Below, piece by piece: positions 1 through 8,402 of a stretch of DNA of 64,000 nt. The first letter of the stretch is position 1; every line of letters starts with the position of its first letter. The position numbers were made by a program, and so were the translations under genes. Under the pieces are notes generated by a model. That model did not search any database, was not told the origin of the DNA, and saw only the letters and a list, made by a program, of their open reading frames with translations. The stretch covers positions 62,001 through 126,000 of the forward strand of contig CANEAY010000002.1 of assembly GCA_947425785.1 (NCBI GenBank), read 5' to 3'. The DNA comes from an uncultured Pseudoflavonifractor sp. GTDB lineage: Bacteria; Bacillota; Clostridia; Oscillospirales; Oscillospiraceae.

Positions 1-1082
1 ACACCCAGAAGGGAGAGGAGGGAGGGGCCGCTCTTTTGCAGAGTGACGGTCTGGTCGTGGTCGGCCTGGGCCTTGGCGGCGGCCTGGGCGGCGTCCCAGC
101 CGGAGAAGAAGGGGTCGGCCTGGACGGCCTTCCGGGCCTCGTCCACCTTGGCCTGGGCCTCGGGCACCGCCTTTTCCGCTATGCGCACATTGGTCTCCAG
201 GGTGTGAAGGTAGGACAGATCCCCCTGGGCCCGGCGCAGCTCCCCGGCGGGGGGGAGAGCCCCCGCAGTGGCCTGGGCGGCCCGGAGGGCCTCCAGGGCG
301 GCGTCGTAGTCCGCCTGGGCCACATCCCGGCGCTGGAGCTGGGCGGCCTGCTGCTGGGCGGTGTGGGCCTGGAGCTGGCCCTCCAACTGGGCCTTTTGGG
401 CCTGAAGGGCCTCCTGCTCCTGACGGGCGGCCTGGGCCTGCCGGAGAAGCCCGCCCTGCCGGGCGATGGCGGCCTCCACTTGCTCCAACTCATTTTCCAG
501 ATCGGGGAGGATGCCCACCCGGCTGTTGACCTTGCGCCGGTTGAGCCAATCCTTCAGCCGCCGTTCCACCTGGGAGAAGGATACGTCCTCCTCCCCGGAG
601 GTGGCCAGGGCGGCCACCCGCCGCTCCAGGTCGGCGCTGGGGGTGAGGGTGATCTCCCCCTGATGGACGAAGGCGGTGCGCTCAAAGACCTCCCGGGAGA
701 CACCCAGCAGCTTCTCCCCACAGTTCTCCGCCGTCAGGCCGGGGACATCCTCCTGGGTGGCAGACCACCGGGCAGAGAAGCTCCCCCAGGGGACGCTCCC
801 CTTGGGGCCACGGTATATAGTTATTTCGCGGCCCTGCCAGAGAAGCTCCAGAGTGCCCTCCATGGGGGCCCCGGACCAGGGCTGGTAGCGGTTCTTTTCC
901 GCCAGGTAGCCCGCCTTGTCCCGGTCGCGCTGGGGAAAGCCGTAGAGCATGGCCCGGAGGAAGGCGCACCAGGTGGACTTGCCCCCCTCGTTGTGGGCCT
1001 GGATGAGGGTGAGGCCCTCTCCGGGGGTAAGGGTGGCCTTTTCCAGCGAACCAAAGGAGGCGGTCATTTTCAGTATCTTCAT
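1..1082 (-). CDS. YhaN/SbcC-like AAA ATPase, N-terminal part (cut by window edge)
   Basis: This is the N-terminal 360 residues of an SMC/Rad50-like ATPase that should partner the adjacent SbcD/YhaO-type nuclease in DNA end processing. The frame starts MKILKMTASFGSLE, and a Walker A-like AHNEGGKST lies near residues 29-37; this is a variant of the family's GPNEAGKST. An HQGEIT segment follows near residue 150. From about residue 190 the sequence becomes Gln/Ala/Leu/Arg-rich and looks like coiled coil, as expected for this family. The start overlaps the stop of the nuclease gene (ATGA, 1079-1082), so translation is probably coupled. The 3' end, with Walker B and the second coiled-coil arm, lies beyond position 1. 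The family call is good; the exact subfamily (YhaN rather than SbcC) is inferred from the size of the head and the partner. Confidence 0.8.
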   Translation of the reverse strand, partial: MKILKMTASFGSLEKATLTPGEGLTLIQAHNEGGKSTWCAFLRAMLYGFPQRDRDKAGYLAEKNRYQPWSGAPMEGTLELLWQGREITIYRGPKGSVPWGSFSARWSATQEDVPGLTAENCGEKLLGVSREVFERTAFVHQGEITLTPSADLERRVAALATSGEEDVSFSQVERRLKDWLNRRKVNSRVGILPDLENELEQVEAAIARQGGLLRQAQAARQEQEALQAQKAQLEGQLQAHTAQQQAAQLQRRDVAQADYDAALEALRAAQATAGALPPAGELRRAQGDLSYLHTLETNVRIAEKAVPEAQAKVDEARKAVQADPFFSGWDAAQAAAKAQADHDQTVTLQKSGPSLLSLLG

Positions 1083-2161
1083 GGCGTATCCTCCCCGTTT
1101 TCCAAGGCGGCAAGGCCGTAACGCACCGCCTTTTCCAGGGTGGCGCGCTCCGTCCCCTGGGCGGCGTCGATGCGGCGGCGCATCTCCCGGAGGAAGAGGC
1201 CGGTGAGGCTGTCCTCCCCTTCCCGGGCCCACAGGTCTTGGGGCACCCGGGTGTGATCCCGGGCCGTCAGGGCCCAGCGGTAGGGCCTGGCGGCGGCCAG
1301 GAGGCCGCTCAAGTCCAGGGCCGGGGCCTCCCCGGTGAGGATCAGGCGGCAGACGTCGTCGGCCCTGCCCTGGGAGAGGGCTTGGGCCACCGCCTGGGCG
1401 GGGTCTTTCCCCGTCAGGTCGCACTCCAGGATTTCATACCGGCGGCGGCACAGGGGGAGGAAGTCCGCCGTCACTGCCCGGTCGTCGGCGATGGTGACCC
1501 ACAGGGCACCCTTGTCCCCCAGTTCGTCAAAGCCACGGCCTTCGGCGCAGCCGGGGTAGGCCCAATATGTACCGCCCTCCCGCCGGAGACCGGAGCAGGC
1601 GTGGACATGGCCCAGGGCCAGGTAGGTGAGGCCGCTCCCGGCGATCTCCTGCCGGGAGATGGAGCCGTACCGGCCCGTGCCCTCCACGTCGCCGTGACAG
1701 ACCATCACCGAGGGCTTGTCCGATGGGGCGGTACGGAAGGAGGAGAGGGGGGAGTCGTCCCGGAACTGGCCGGTGAAGGCGCAGCCATAGAGCTCTAAGT
1801 CGGGCAGTGCGATGCGCTGGGGGGCGCTGTCCCGGAAAATGGTCACATTTTTGGGCCAGAAGTCGGCGGCGTAGAGGGAGGAGGGGGTGTAAAAGTCGTG
1901 ATTGCCCGGGGCAATGGCCACCGGGGCGGGGATGCGAGCCAGGGCGGCGGCCAGGGTCTGGGCGGTCTCCCGGTAAGTCTGGGCGGAGTCCAAAAGGTCG
2001 CCGGACAGGAGCACCAGGTCGGCCCCCCGCTCGATGGCGGCGTCCGCCAGAGCGTCCAGGAGCTGGCGCTGCTCGGAGCGGCGCTGCCGGGCCTGCTCTG
2101 CGGTCAGGGCGGCGAAGGGGGCGTCCAGGTGGAGGTCGGCGGCGTGGAGGATATGAAGCAT
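1079..2161 (-). CDS. SbcD/YhaO-like metallophosphoesterase (DNA exonuclease)
   Basis: A 360-residue calcineurin-like phosphoesterase of the Mre11/SbcD/YhaO group, which cuts DNA ends together with a Rad50-type ATPase. The metal-binding motifs are all visible in order: HAADLHLDAPF near the N terminus, LLSGDLLD, APGNHDFY, VCHGDVEG and LGHVHA. A C-terminal region with ARPYRWALTARDHT follows, as in YhaO-type proteins. The chosen start (MLHILHAAD) has an AAAGGAGAC ribosome binding site; an upstream in-frame ATG overlaps that site and is less likely. The gene begins 14 bases after ymdB ends and overlaps the downstream ATPase gene by four bases, so the three form an operon. The protein is cytoplasmic. 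The substrate is inferred from the family and the partner gene. Confidence 0.88.
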   Translation of the reverse strand: MLHILHAADLHLDAPFAALTAEQARQRRSEQRQLLDALADAAIERGADLVLLSGDLLDSAQTYRETAQTLAAALARIPAPVAIAPGNHDFYTPSSLYAADFWPKNVTIFRDSAPQRIALPDLELYGCAFTGQFRDDSPLSSFRTAPSDKPSVMVCHGDVEGTGRYGSISRQEIAGSGLTYLALGHVHACSGLRREGGTYWAYPGCAEGRGFDELGDKGALWVTIADDRAVTADFLPLCRRRYEILECDLTGKDPAQAVAQALSQGRADDVCRLILTGEAPALDLSGLLAAARPYRWALTARDHTRVPQDLWAREGEDSLTGLFLREMRRRIDAAQGTERATLEKAVRYGLAALENGEDTP

Positions 2162-2175
2162 GGCTGGGTCTCCTT

Positions 2176-2955
2176 TCATTCGCTGATGTCCACCCGCTCC
2201 ACCGCCACACACTTTTTGGCGGCGGTGTCAATGGTGAAGAGGACGCTTTCCAGCTTTCGGGGGCCATCGGCCTCCTCATACCGCCGGGGGAGGCCCCCCA
2301 GGAAGCGGTTGATGGCCTGCTCCGGGCGGATGCCCAGGATGGACTGGGCGGGGCCGGTCATGCCCAGGTCGGTGACGAAGCCGGTGCCCTGGGGGAGGAT
2401 CTGCCCGTCCGCCGTGGGCACGTGGGTGTGGGTGCCCCAGAGGGCCTGCACCCGGCCGTCCAGATACCAGCCCATGGCTCCCTTCTCGCTGGTGGCCTCG
2501 GCGTGGAAGTCCACCACCACGATGTCGGCGTCCATCTCCTTCAACGCCCGGTCGGCCACGGTGAAGGGGTTGTCGAAGTTGGCGTCCATTTCGGTGCGGC
2601 CGATGAGGTTCATCACCCCGATGCGCACTCCCCTGGGGCCGTCAAAGACCCCCCAGCCCCGGCCGGGGACGCGGCTGGTATAGTTGCCGGGGCGGAGGAT
2701 GTAGGGGTTCTCCTCCAAAAAGTCGGCGATTTGAAGGCGGTTCCAGGTGTGGTTGCCCAGGGTGATGACGTCGGCCCCGGCGTCAAAGATGACCTGGGCC
2801 TGCTTGGGGGTGATGCCCACCCCGGAGGCGTTTTCTCCGTTGACCACGGTGAAGTCCACCGCCTTGAGCTTTTTGACGCTGCGCAGGTGGTCGGTGAGGT
2901 AGTCCAGGCCGGACTCGCCCACCACATCGCCCACGGCAAGAAGATGAAGAAGCAT
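2176..2955 (-). CDS. ymdB: YmdB-family metallophosphoesterase (TIGR00282)
   Basis: A 259-residue cytoplasmic metallophosphoesterase of the YmdB family. The Bacillus member hydrolyses cyclic nucleotides and influences the switch between motility and biofilm formation. The family's signature residues are present: AVGDVVGESG with the metal-binding Asp near residue 8, VVNGENASGVG (Glu-Asn), LGNHTWN, DFHAEATSEK and GTHTHVPTADG with the paired metal-ligand His. The length matches the family (about 260). The start at MLLHLLAVGD follows a GGGTGA ribosome binding site; a GTG three codons upstream is possible but poorly spaced. It is the first gene of the operon with the YhaO/YhaN pair and has its own promoter at 2981-3009. 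In many Clostridia ymdB sits with rny (RNase Y), which is not seen here. Confidence 0.92.
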   Translation of the reverse strand: MLLHLLAVGDVVGESGLDYLTDHLRSVKKLKAVDFTVVNGENASGVGITPKQAQVIFDAGADVITLGNHTWNRLQIADFLEENPYILRPGNYTSRVPGRGWGVFDGPRGVRIGVMNLIGRTEMDANFDNPFTVADRALKEMDADIVVVDFHAEATSEKGAMGWYLDGRVQALWGTHTHVPTADGQILPQGTGFVTDLGMTGPAQSILGIRPEQAINRFLGGLPRRYEEADGPRKLESVLFTIDTAAKKCVAVERVDISE

Positions 2956-2980
2956 GAAAGTCACCCTTTCTATTGAGGAT

Positions 2981-3009
2981 AGTATAAGCTATTTTGTCCC
3001 AAAAGGCAA
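2981..3009 (-). promoter_or_regulatory. Sigma-A-type promoter of the ymdB operon
   Basis: On the minus strand TTGCCT (3004-3009) is followed after 17 bases by TATACT (2981-2986), 26 bases upstream of the ymdB ATG. Spacing and both hexamers fit the housekeeping consensus. Confidence 0.7.
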
Positions 3010-3089
3010 CGCTGCCCTTAAACTGTAAATAAGCTGTAAAGACTTTTCCATGGGGAAGCGATATAATGAAAACACAAGGAGGTGCCCCT

Positions 3090-4835
3090 ATGAAAAAGTG
3101 GACAGCGACTATACTGGCTTTACTTATGCTGGCGGGGTGCCAGGCCCCGGCGGCGGAAAGCCCCGCTCCCACGGCGGGGCCTTCGGCGGAAGTCCGGGCT
3201 ACACCGGAGACGGTTCCTATCCCTGTGCCCCCGCCGGAGTCGGTTGCCGTCCAAACGCCCGCAACCCCCGCCTCTGACCTGGGTGAGGAGCTGACCCCGG
3301 AGGAGATGGAGCGGGTAAACGCGGCGTTTCTCGGCTGGGAGGAGCGGGAAGGGGTAGTCGATACCACGGCGGTGAGCGGATTTTTTACCAGCTATTACAG
3401 CGATCCACGGGAGCTGAGCTTTGCGGATTTTCTGTGGTATTATCCCAGCAACGGCAGTCTGGGGGAGGAGGATCTGGAGGAGTTTGCCGCTCTGGCGGAG
3501 TTACCCGGCTTCCACTGGAAGAAGGAGTATTTTGCGGAAAACGGTCTGACCCCCACCCGTCTGCCTGTGCCCACCCACCGCATTTTGCGTGCCTCGGTGG
3601 ACGAGACCCTGCAAAAATACGCTGGGATCACAACCGCCGAGCTGAAAAATACCGACGGTGTCCTGTATCTGCCGGAGTATGACGCCTACTATACCTTTAC
3701 CAGCGACTTTGGCCCCGGCAGCTTTACCTGCGAGGGGGGCAGGGTGACGGAGGACACCGCCGTGCTCTGGTCGGAGGAGCGGGACATACAAGGAAACCGG
3801 GATGTGCTGACCCTGAAACGGGAGGGGGAGAGCTGGCTCATCCAGTCCTTCCTCCAGGAGCCGATGGCGGAGCTTTCGGCGGAAGCCGAGGCCACACCGA
3901 AGATGGTTCCTGCCCCTGTGCCCACGATGGAGGGGAACTCCCCCATCCGGGAACTGACAGAGGAGGAAGTCGCCAGCTTCAACAATCTTTTTAGCTGGGA
4001 AGGGGAGAACTATGACATTGCCGCCGCTCAGCTTTTTGCCAACCACTATGCCGACATCACAGAGATGGATCTGGATGACGCCCTCTACTACTACCCTGAC
4101 GACGGCTGTGTGGGAGATACCGCTGAAAAGGATGCTCTGCGAAGCCATGTGGAGAATTTGGACAACCTGATGGAGAATGTGCCCTGCCACCGTATTCTGC
4201 GCTCCTCGGTGGACGAGACGCTCCGGCGGTTTGCGGGAGTGACCACGGCGGAACTGAAAACCATGAAGGATGCTCTCTATGTGCCGGAATATGATGCCTT
4301 TTATAACTTTTCCAGCGATTTCGGCCCCGGATTTTTCACCTGCCAGGGCGGCAGGGTAGAGGGGGATACCGCAACACTGTGGGGCAAGAGCGGCAGCAGT
4401 ATATCCTTTTATCGGAGCGGTGAAGGTGTCCGGGATGTGGTGACCCTGCGGCAGGAGGATGGGGCTTGGCATATCAAGTCCCATGTGAAGGAGGCTGTTG
4501 ATCCCGCCGCCTCCCTGGAGGCCCTCCTCCTTTCCTTGACCGGGGAGGACATCACCGCCATTTTCGGTGGGGCAGAACTGGATCAGGACACGGTGACGGA
4601 GATGATCCGCGCCGGGTGCCAGAACATCCCCTGGCAGTTCTTCGACAAAGACAGGGAGTCTTTGGAACCACTGGGAACCTTGACCCTGACGCTGGCCGAT
4701 GGAACAACGGTGTCTCTGGAGGCTGTGGACAAAACCTACATCGTTCGGGTCTCCGGGCCGGAGCTGCCTCACGCGCCGTTATACCTCTGCCATCAGGGGC
4801 TTTACCAGATGGTGAAGGAAAGCGGGAAATTGTAA
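3090..4835 (+). CDS. Secreted lipoprotein with an internally duplicated domain, function unknown
   Basis: A 581-residue predicted lipoprotein: MKKWTATILALLMLAGCQAP gives a short signal and an LMLAGC lipobox, followed by a Pro/Ala/Thr-rich linker. The mature part holds two homologous copies of about 190 residues (roughly residues 65-255 and 290-475). Each has TxEEx-N-LF/FLGWE, a YYP, HRILR(A/S)SVDETL, AG(I/V)TTAELK, (Y/V)PEYDA(Y/F)Y and SDFGPG(S/F)FTC, and each ends with a VLTL/VVTL-R-(E)-G/DG-W-I beta-rich segment. A shorter C-terminal region of about 100 residues follows. I do not recognise the family. It resembles other repeat lipoproteins of gut Clostridia in layout only. The start has an AAGGAGG ribosome binding site 7 bases upstream. 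It is apparently monocistronic, ending just before the htpG promoter. Confidence 0.8.
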   Translation: MKKWTATILALLMLAGCQAPAAESPAPTAGPSAEVRATPETVPIPVPPPESVAVQTPATPASDLGEELTPEEMERVNAAFLGWEEREGVVDTTAVSGFFTSYYSDPRELSFADFLWYYPSNGSLGEEDLEEFAALAELPGFHWKKEYFAENGLTPTRLPVPTHRILRASVDETLQKYAGITTAELKNTDGVLYLPEYDAYYTFTSDFGPGSFTCEGGRVTEDTAVLWSEERDIQGNRDVLTLKREGESWLIQSFLQEPMAELSAEAEATPKMVPAPVPTMEGNSPIRELTEEEVASFNNLFSWEGENYDIAAAQLFANHYADITEMDLDDALYYYPDDGCVGDTAEKDALRSHVENLDNLMENVPCHRILRSSVDETLRRFAGVTTAELKTMKDALYVPEYDAFYNFSSDFGPGFFTCQGGRVEGDTATLWGKSGSSISFYRSGEGVRDVVTLRQEDGAWHIKSHVKEAVDPAASLEALLLSLTGEDITAIFGGAELDQDTVTEMIRAGCQNIPWQFFDKDRESLEPLGTLTLTLADGTTVSLEAVDKTYIVRVSGPELPHAPLYLCHQGLYQMVKESGKL

Positions 4836-4852
4836 ACTTTCCTTGAACCCCC

Positions 4853-4881
4853 TTGAAAAATCGAACACGAAGGACTATCAT
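4853..4881 (+). promoter_or_regulatory. htpG promoter
   Basis: TTGAAA (4853-4858), a 17-base spacer and TATCAT (4876-4881) form a sigma-A-type promoter. The CIRCE operator begins at the very next bases, so the start of transcription should fall inside the operator. Confidence 0.78.
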
Positions 4882-4885
4882 AGCG

Positions 4886-4912
4886 TTAGCACTCGATGGA
4901 AAAGAGTGCTAA
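4886..4912. promoter_or_regulatory. CIRCE operator (HrcA binding site) upstream of htpG
   Basis: The classical inverted repeat TTAGCACTC-N9-GAGTGCTAA is present without mismatch. The symmetry extends by four more bases on each side (AGCG...CGCT, 4882-4916). HrcA binds CIRCE and represses class I heat-shock genes, normally groESL and dnaK operons. Here it lies between the -10 box and the htpG ribosome binding site, which places htpG in the HrcA regulon of this organism. Confidence 0.95.
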
Positions 4913-4956
4913 CGCTTTGTTTTTAATGAATTTAGAATATACGGAGGCAGAAAACC

Positions 4957-6885
4957 ATGGCAAAGAAGCAATTCAAGGCGGAATCCAAGCGGCTGTTGGA
5001 CTTGATGATCAACTCCATCTACACCCACAAGGAAATTTTCCTCCGGGAGCTCATCTCCAACGCCAGCGACGCGGTGGATAAGCTGGCCTACAAGGCCCTC
5101 ACCGACGACAAGGTGGGCATCAAGCGCAAGGACTTCCAGATCACCCTGGAGACCGACAGGGATGGGCGCACCATCACCATCACCGACAACGGCATCGGTA
5201 TGACCAGGGAGGAGCTGGAGAAGAATCTGGGCACCATTGCCCGCAGCGGCTCCTTCCAGTTCAAGCAGGAGATGGACAAGGCGGAGCTCACCGGGAAAAA
5301 CGCCAAGGCGGTGGATATCATCGGCCAGTTCGGTGTGGGCTTCTACTCCGCCTTCATGGTGGCCGATACCGTCACCGTCCGCTCCCGTGCCTATGGAAGC
5401 GACGAGGCCTGGGAGTGGAAGAGCGACGGGGCCGACGGCTACACGGTGGAGCCCTGCGGCAAGGACACCGTGGGCACCCAGGTCATTCTCCACCTGAAGC
5501 CGGACACCGACGAGGAGCATTACAGTGAGTATCTGGAGCCCCACCGGCTCCAGGAGCTGGTGAAGAAGTACTCCGACTATGTCCATACCCCCATCCGCAT
5601 GGAGATGACCCACACCCACATGAAGCCCCGGCCGGAGGACGCGGGAGAGGACTACAAGCCGGAATACGAGACCCACACCCAGGTGGAGACCCTCAACTCC
5701 ATGGTGCCCCTGTGGCAGCGGGCCAAGAGCAAGGTGAAGAAGGAGGAGTACGACCAGTTCTACCGGGAGAAGTTCGGGGACTGGGAGGAGCCTCTTGCCA
5801 CCATCCACATTTCCGCCGAGGGGCAGATGGAGTACAAGGCCCTCCTCTTCGTCCCTGCCCACGCCCCCTACGACTACTACTCCAAGGACTACGAGAAGGG
5901 CCTTCAGCTCTACTCTTCCGGGGTGCTCATCATGGATAAGTGTCCCGAGGTGGTGCCTGACCACTTCTCCTTCGTCAAGGGGGTGGTGGACTCCCAGGAT
6001 CTGCCCCTCAATATCTCCCGGGAGACCCTCCAGCACACCAGGGCCCTCCACATCATGGAGAACAACGTGGAGAAGAAGGTAAAGGCGGAGCTTCTGAAGC
6101 TCCAGAAGGAGGACGGGGAGAAGTACCTGCAGTTCTGGAAGAGCTTTGGCCGGCAGCTCAAGTACGGCACGGTGAACGGCTATGGGGCCAAGAAGGAGGT
6201 GCTTCAAGACCTGCTGATGTTCCGCTCCTCCAACGGGGAAGAGCTGACTACCCTGGCGGAGTATGTGGAGCGGATGAAGGAGGGCCAGGAGAGCATCTTC
6301 TACCTGTGCGCCGAGAGCGTGGAGATGGCGAAGGCCCTGCCCCAGGCCGAGCGGGTGCTGGACAAGGGGTATGAGATCCTGTACTTCACCGACGAGGTGG
6401 ACGAGTTCGTGGCCCAGACTTTGATGCGGTACGCCGATAAGCCCTTTAAGAGCGCAGCGGACGCCGACGCCCTCCCCGAGACCGAGGAGGAGAAGGAGGC
6501 CGCCGAAAAGAAGGCGGAGGCCAACCGCCCGGTGCTGGACTTTGTGAAGGAGACCCTGGGAGACAAGGTCAGCGACGTGCGGCTTTCCAAGGTGCTGAAG
6601 TCCGGGGCGGTGTGCATGACCACCGACGGGCCCATGAGCCTGGAGATGGAGAAGTATTTCCAGAAGCTGGGGGAGGACGGCATGGGGGCCATGAAGGCCC
6701 AGCGGGTGCTGGAGCTCAACGCCGACAGCCCCGTCTACGCCGCCCTCTGTCAGGCGGTGGGGCAGGCGCCGGAGAAGGCGAAGAAGTACGCCCAGCTTCT
6801 CTATGACCAGGCCCTTATTATCGCGGGCCTGCCGGTGGAGGACACGGCACGGTACACCGAGCTGGTGTGCTCGCTGATGGTGTAA
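4957..6885 (+). CDS. htpG: Molecular chaperone HtpG (bacterial Hsp90)
   Basis: A 642-residue cytosolic Hsp90-family ATP-dependent chaperone. The N-terminal GHKL ATPase domain shows ELISNASDAVDKL with the catalytic Glu and Asn, DNGIGM and GQFGVGFYSAFMV (the ATP lid). The middle domain carries LPLNISRETLQ with the gamma-phosphate-sensing Arg, and the C-terminal dimerisation domain is present to the end. The length equals that of typical HtpG. Translation starts after a GGAGG site (ATACGGAGGCAG). A CIRCE operator directly follows the promoter, so heat-shock control by HrcA is expected; in Bacillus subtilis htpG is instead outside the HrcA regulon. It is transcribed alone and ends at a strong terminator. 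Confidence 0.97.
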   Translation: MAKKQFKAESKRLLDLMINSIYTHKEIFLRELISNASDAVDKLAYKALTDDKVGIKRKDFQITLETDRDGRTITITDNGIGMTREELEKNLGTIARSGSFQFKQEMDKAELTGKNAKAVDIIGQFGVGFYSAFMVADTVTVRSRAYGSDEAWEWKSDGADGYTVEPCGKDTVGTQVILHLKPDTDEEHYSEYLEPHRLQELVKKYSDYVHTPIRMEMTHTHMKPRPEDAGEDYKPEYETHTQVETLNSMVPLWQRAKSKVKKEEYDQFYREKFGDWEEPLATIHISAEGQMEYKALLFVPAHAPYDYYSKDYEKGLQLYSSGVLIMDKCPEVVPDHFSFVKGVVDSQDLPLNISRETLQHTRALHIMENNVEKKVKAELLKLQKEDGEKYLQFWKSFGRQLKYGTVNGYGAKKEVLQDLLMFRSSNGEELTTLAEYVERMKEGQESIFYLCAESVEMAKALPQAERVLDKGYEILYFTDEVDEFVAQTLMRYADKPFKSAADADALPETEEEKEAAEKKAEANRPVLDFVKETLGDKVSDVRLSKVLKSGAVCMTTDGPMSLEMEKYFQKLGEDGMGAMKAQRVLELNADSPVYAALCQAVGQAPEKAKKYAQLLYDQALIIAGLPVEDTARYTELVCSLMV

Positions 6886-6901
6886 GGCCGGTATATGGAA
6901 A

Positions 6902-6940
6902 AGGGAGGCCGCAGGCATCAGCCTGCGGCCTCCCTTTTTT
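6902..6940 (+). terminator. Intrinsic terminator after htpG
   Basis: A 14-base-pair stem (AGGGAGGCCGCAGG / CCTGCGGCCTCCCT) with a six-base loop, then a run of T. The mirror A-tract is short, so it serves htpG and possibly also rqcP on the other strand. Confidence 0.88.
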
Positions 6941-7181
6941 ACCGTATTTCCTCATACATCCCGGCGGCGTCGGCTTTGCCCACGATGTCCTGGACGGAGA
7001 GGACTTTGACCTTGGTGACCCGCTCGCCAAACTTCAGCTCCAGGATGTCGCCGGGCTTTACCTCGTAGGAAGCCTTCACCGGCCGTCCGCCTACGGTGAC
7101 CCGCCCGGCGTCGCAGGCCTCGTTGGCGACTGTCCGTCTCTTGATGAGCCGGGAGTTTTTCAGCCATTTGTCAAGCCTCAC
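6939..7181 (-). CDS. rqcP: RqcP/YabO-like S4-domain RNA-binding protein
   Basis: An 80-residue protein consisting almost entirely of an S4 RNA-binding domain: RLDKWLKNSRLIKRRTVANE, then AGRVTVGGRPVKASYEVKPGD. RqcP binds 50S subunits carrying stalled nascent chains and helps RqcH add alanine tails in ribosome quality control. I chose the GTG at 7179-7181 because it gives the canonical M-R-L-D-K-W-L N terminus and has a GGTGG site upstream; an ATG 15 codons earlier adds unrelated residues inside the hup-rqcP hairpin region. It follows the hup gene, in the mazG-hup-yabO order known from Firmicutes. The length fits the family (80-90). Confidence 0.85.
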   Translation of the reverse strand: MRLDKWLKNSRLIKRRTVANEACDAGRVTVGGRPVKASYEVKPGDILELKFGERVTKVKVLSVQDIVGKADAAGMYEEIR

Positions 7182-7207
7182 AGGAGGCACCACCTTTCTT
7201 GGAAAGA

Positions 7208-7242
7208 GAAAGCGGCTCTGGATCACCCAGAGCCGCTTTTTA
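7208..7242 (-). terminator. Hairpin between hup and rqcP (attenuating or bidirectional terminator)
   Basis: AAAGCGGCTCTGG and CCAGAGCCGCTTT form a 13-base-pair stem with a short loop. On the minus strand the following tract is TCTCTTT rather than pure T, so read-through into rqcP is likely. It would reduce rqcP expression relative to the abundant HU protein. Confidence 0.65.
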
Positions 7243-7254
7243 GATATGCCTAAA

Positions 7255-7530
7255 TTACTTGGACACAGCGTCCTTCAGAGCCTTGCCGGGCTTGAAGACG
7301 GGAACCTTGGAGGCGGGGATCTGGATGGTCTCCTTGGTCTTGGGGTTGCGGCCGATGCGGGCGGCGCGGGACTTCACCTCGAAGGCACCAAAGCCGACGA
7401 GCTGCACCTTGTCGCCGGAAGCCAGGCAATCGGCAATGGCCTCGATGGCGGCGTTGACGGCGGCCTCGGTGTCCTTCTTGGACAGACCGGCCTTCTCGGC
7501 GGCGGCATTGATCAGTTCAGCTTTATTCAT
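7255..7530 (-). CDS. hup: HU-family DNA-binding protein
   Basis: A 91-residue histone-like protein that binds and bends DNA as a dimer and compacts the nucleoid. The sequence [20 protein letters not shown] is the family N terminus. [19 protein letters not shown] contains the conserved GFG turn and the arm that enters the minor groove with its Asn-Pro tip, and [14 protein letters not shown] closes the fold. The length is exactly typical. An AGGAGGAATCC-like ribosome binding site precedes the ATG. It lies 83 bases downstream of mazG and upstream of rqcP; a hairpin in the gap to rqcP may favour higher HU output. It is a different gene copy from any main HU elsewhere, which cannot be judged here. 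Confidence 0.95.
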   Translation of the reverse strand: MNKAELINAAAEKAGLSKKDTEAAVNAAIEAIADCLASGDKVQLVGFGAFEVKSRAARIGRNPKTKETIQIPASKVPVFKPGKALKDAVSK

Positions 7531-7613
7531 AGTGGATTCCTCCTGTTTTTTCTTGACGCTTGCGCGCCTGTATACTTAAGGCCGAAGCCATTAAGTCGGA
7601 TCAAAGTGCGGTC

Positions 7614-8402
7614 TTATGACCGCTTGGCCGCCTCCCAGAGCTTGTCCAGCTCCTGAAGGGTCATCTCCTTCATGTCCTTGCCCTGGGCGGCGGCAAGGGC
7701 CTCCACCTTGGCGAAGCGGGAGATGAATTTTTCCGTGGCGGCGTTGAGGCATTCCTCCGGGTCGGCATCCACGAAGCGGGAGACGTTCACCGCGGCGAAC
7801 ATCAGGTCGCCCAATTCCTCGTCGATGTTGGTGCCGTCGGCAATGGCCTGCTTGAGCTCGGAGAGCTCTTCAGAGAGCTTGTCCACCGCGCCGGAGCAGT
7901 CGTCCCAGTCAAAGCCGGCCTTCTTGGCCTTCTTCTGCACCTTCTCCGCCCGCCACAGGGCAGGCAGGGACTTGGCCACGGAGGTGAGGGTGTCGGTATA
8001 GGTCTCCTGGTGCTTTTCCTCCCGCTTGAGCGCGTCCCAATTTACCAGCACTTCGGCGCTGTCGGAGACGCTCACATCCCCAAAGACATGGGGATGGCGG
8101 AAGATGAGCTTTTTGCAGATGCCGTCGGCCACGGCCTCCAGGTCGAACCGTCCGGCTTCCCGCTCGATGTCGGCGTGGAAGACCACCTGGAGAAGCACGT
8201 CCCCCAGTTCTTCCTTCAAATGCTCGGGGTTTTGCTCATTGATGGCCTCGATGACCTCGCAGCTCTCCTCCAGCAATCCCCGGCGGAGGCTCTCGTGGGT
8301 CTGCTCTCCATCCCAGGGGCAGCCGCCCGGGGCACGGAGGATGGAGACGATGTCTTCCAGGTCTTTGAGACCATAGGTTTCTTTCCTAACAAAATCTATC
8401 AT
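7614..8402 (-). CDS. mazG: Nucleoside triphosphate pyrophosphohydrolase MazG
   Basis: A 262-residue MazG that hydrolyses NTPs to NMP and pyrophosphate, cleaning up non-canonical nucleotides. It has the two tandem all-alpha MazG domains: the first with LRAPGGCPWDGEQTHESL, LLEESCEVIEAI and the EELGDVLLQVVFHADI metal-binding helix, the second with LSEELSELKQAI and ELGDLMFAAVNVSRF. The chosen start (MIDFVRKETYGLKDL) has an AGAGGAAGG site upstream and gives the usual length of 260; upstream in-frame codons would add a basic non-conserved stretch. It is the fourth gene of the pnp-mtaD-spoVB-mazG-hup-rqcP operon. The longer YabN form of Bacillus, with an N-terminal methylase domain, is not what is seen here. 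Confidence 0.94.
   Translation of the reverse strand: MIDFVRKETYGLKDLEDIVSILRAPGGCPWDGEQTHESLRRGLLEESCEVIEAINEQNPEHLKEELGDVLLQVVFHADIEREAGRFDLEAVADGICKKLIFRHPHVFGDVSVSDSAEVLVNWDALKREEKHQETYTDTLTSVAKSLPALWRAEKVQKKAKKAGFDWDDCSGAVDKLSEELSELKQAIADGTNIDEELGDLMFAAVNVSRFVDADPEECLNAATEKFISRFAKVEALAAAQGKDMKEMTLQELDKLWEAAKRS

Noticed and set aside
36..1121. A 361-codon rightward frame at the left edge
   Set aside because: It is antisense to the YhaN-like ATPase gene, whose frame has the P-loop and coiled-coil pattern. The rightward product is Gly/Leu-rich low complexity.
4909..6918. A 669-codon open frame antisense to htpG
   Set aside because: Its product is dominated by Leu, Gly, Val and His repeats with no family motif, and it fully overlaps the conserved htpG gene. 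High-GC third positions produce such shadows.
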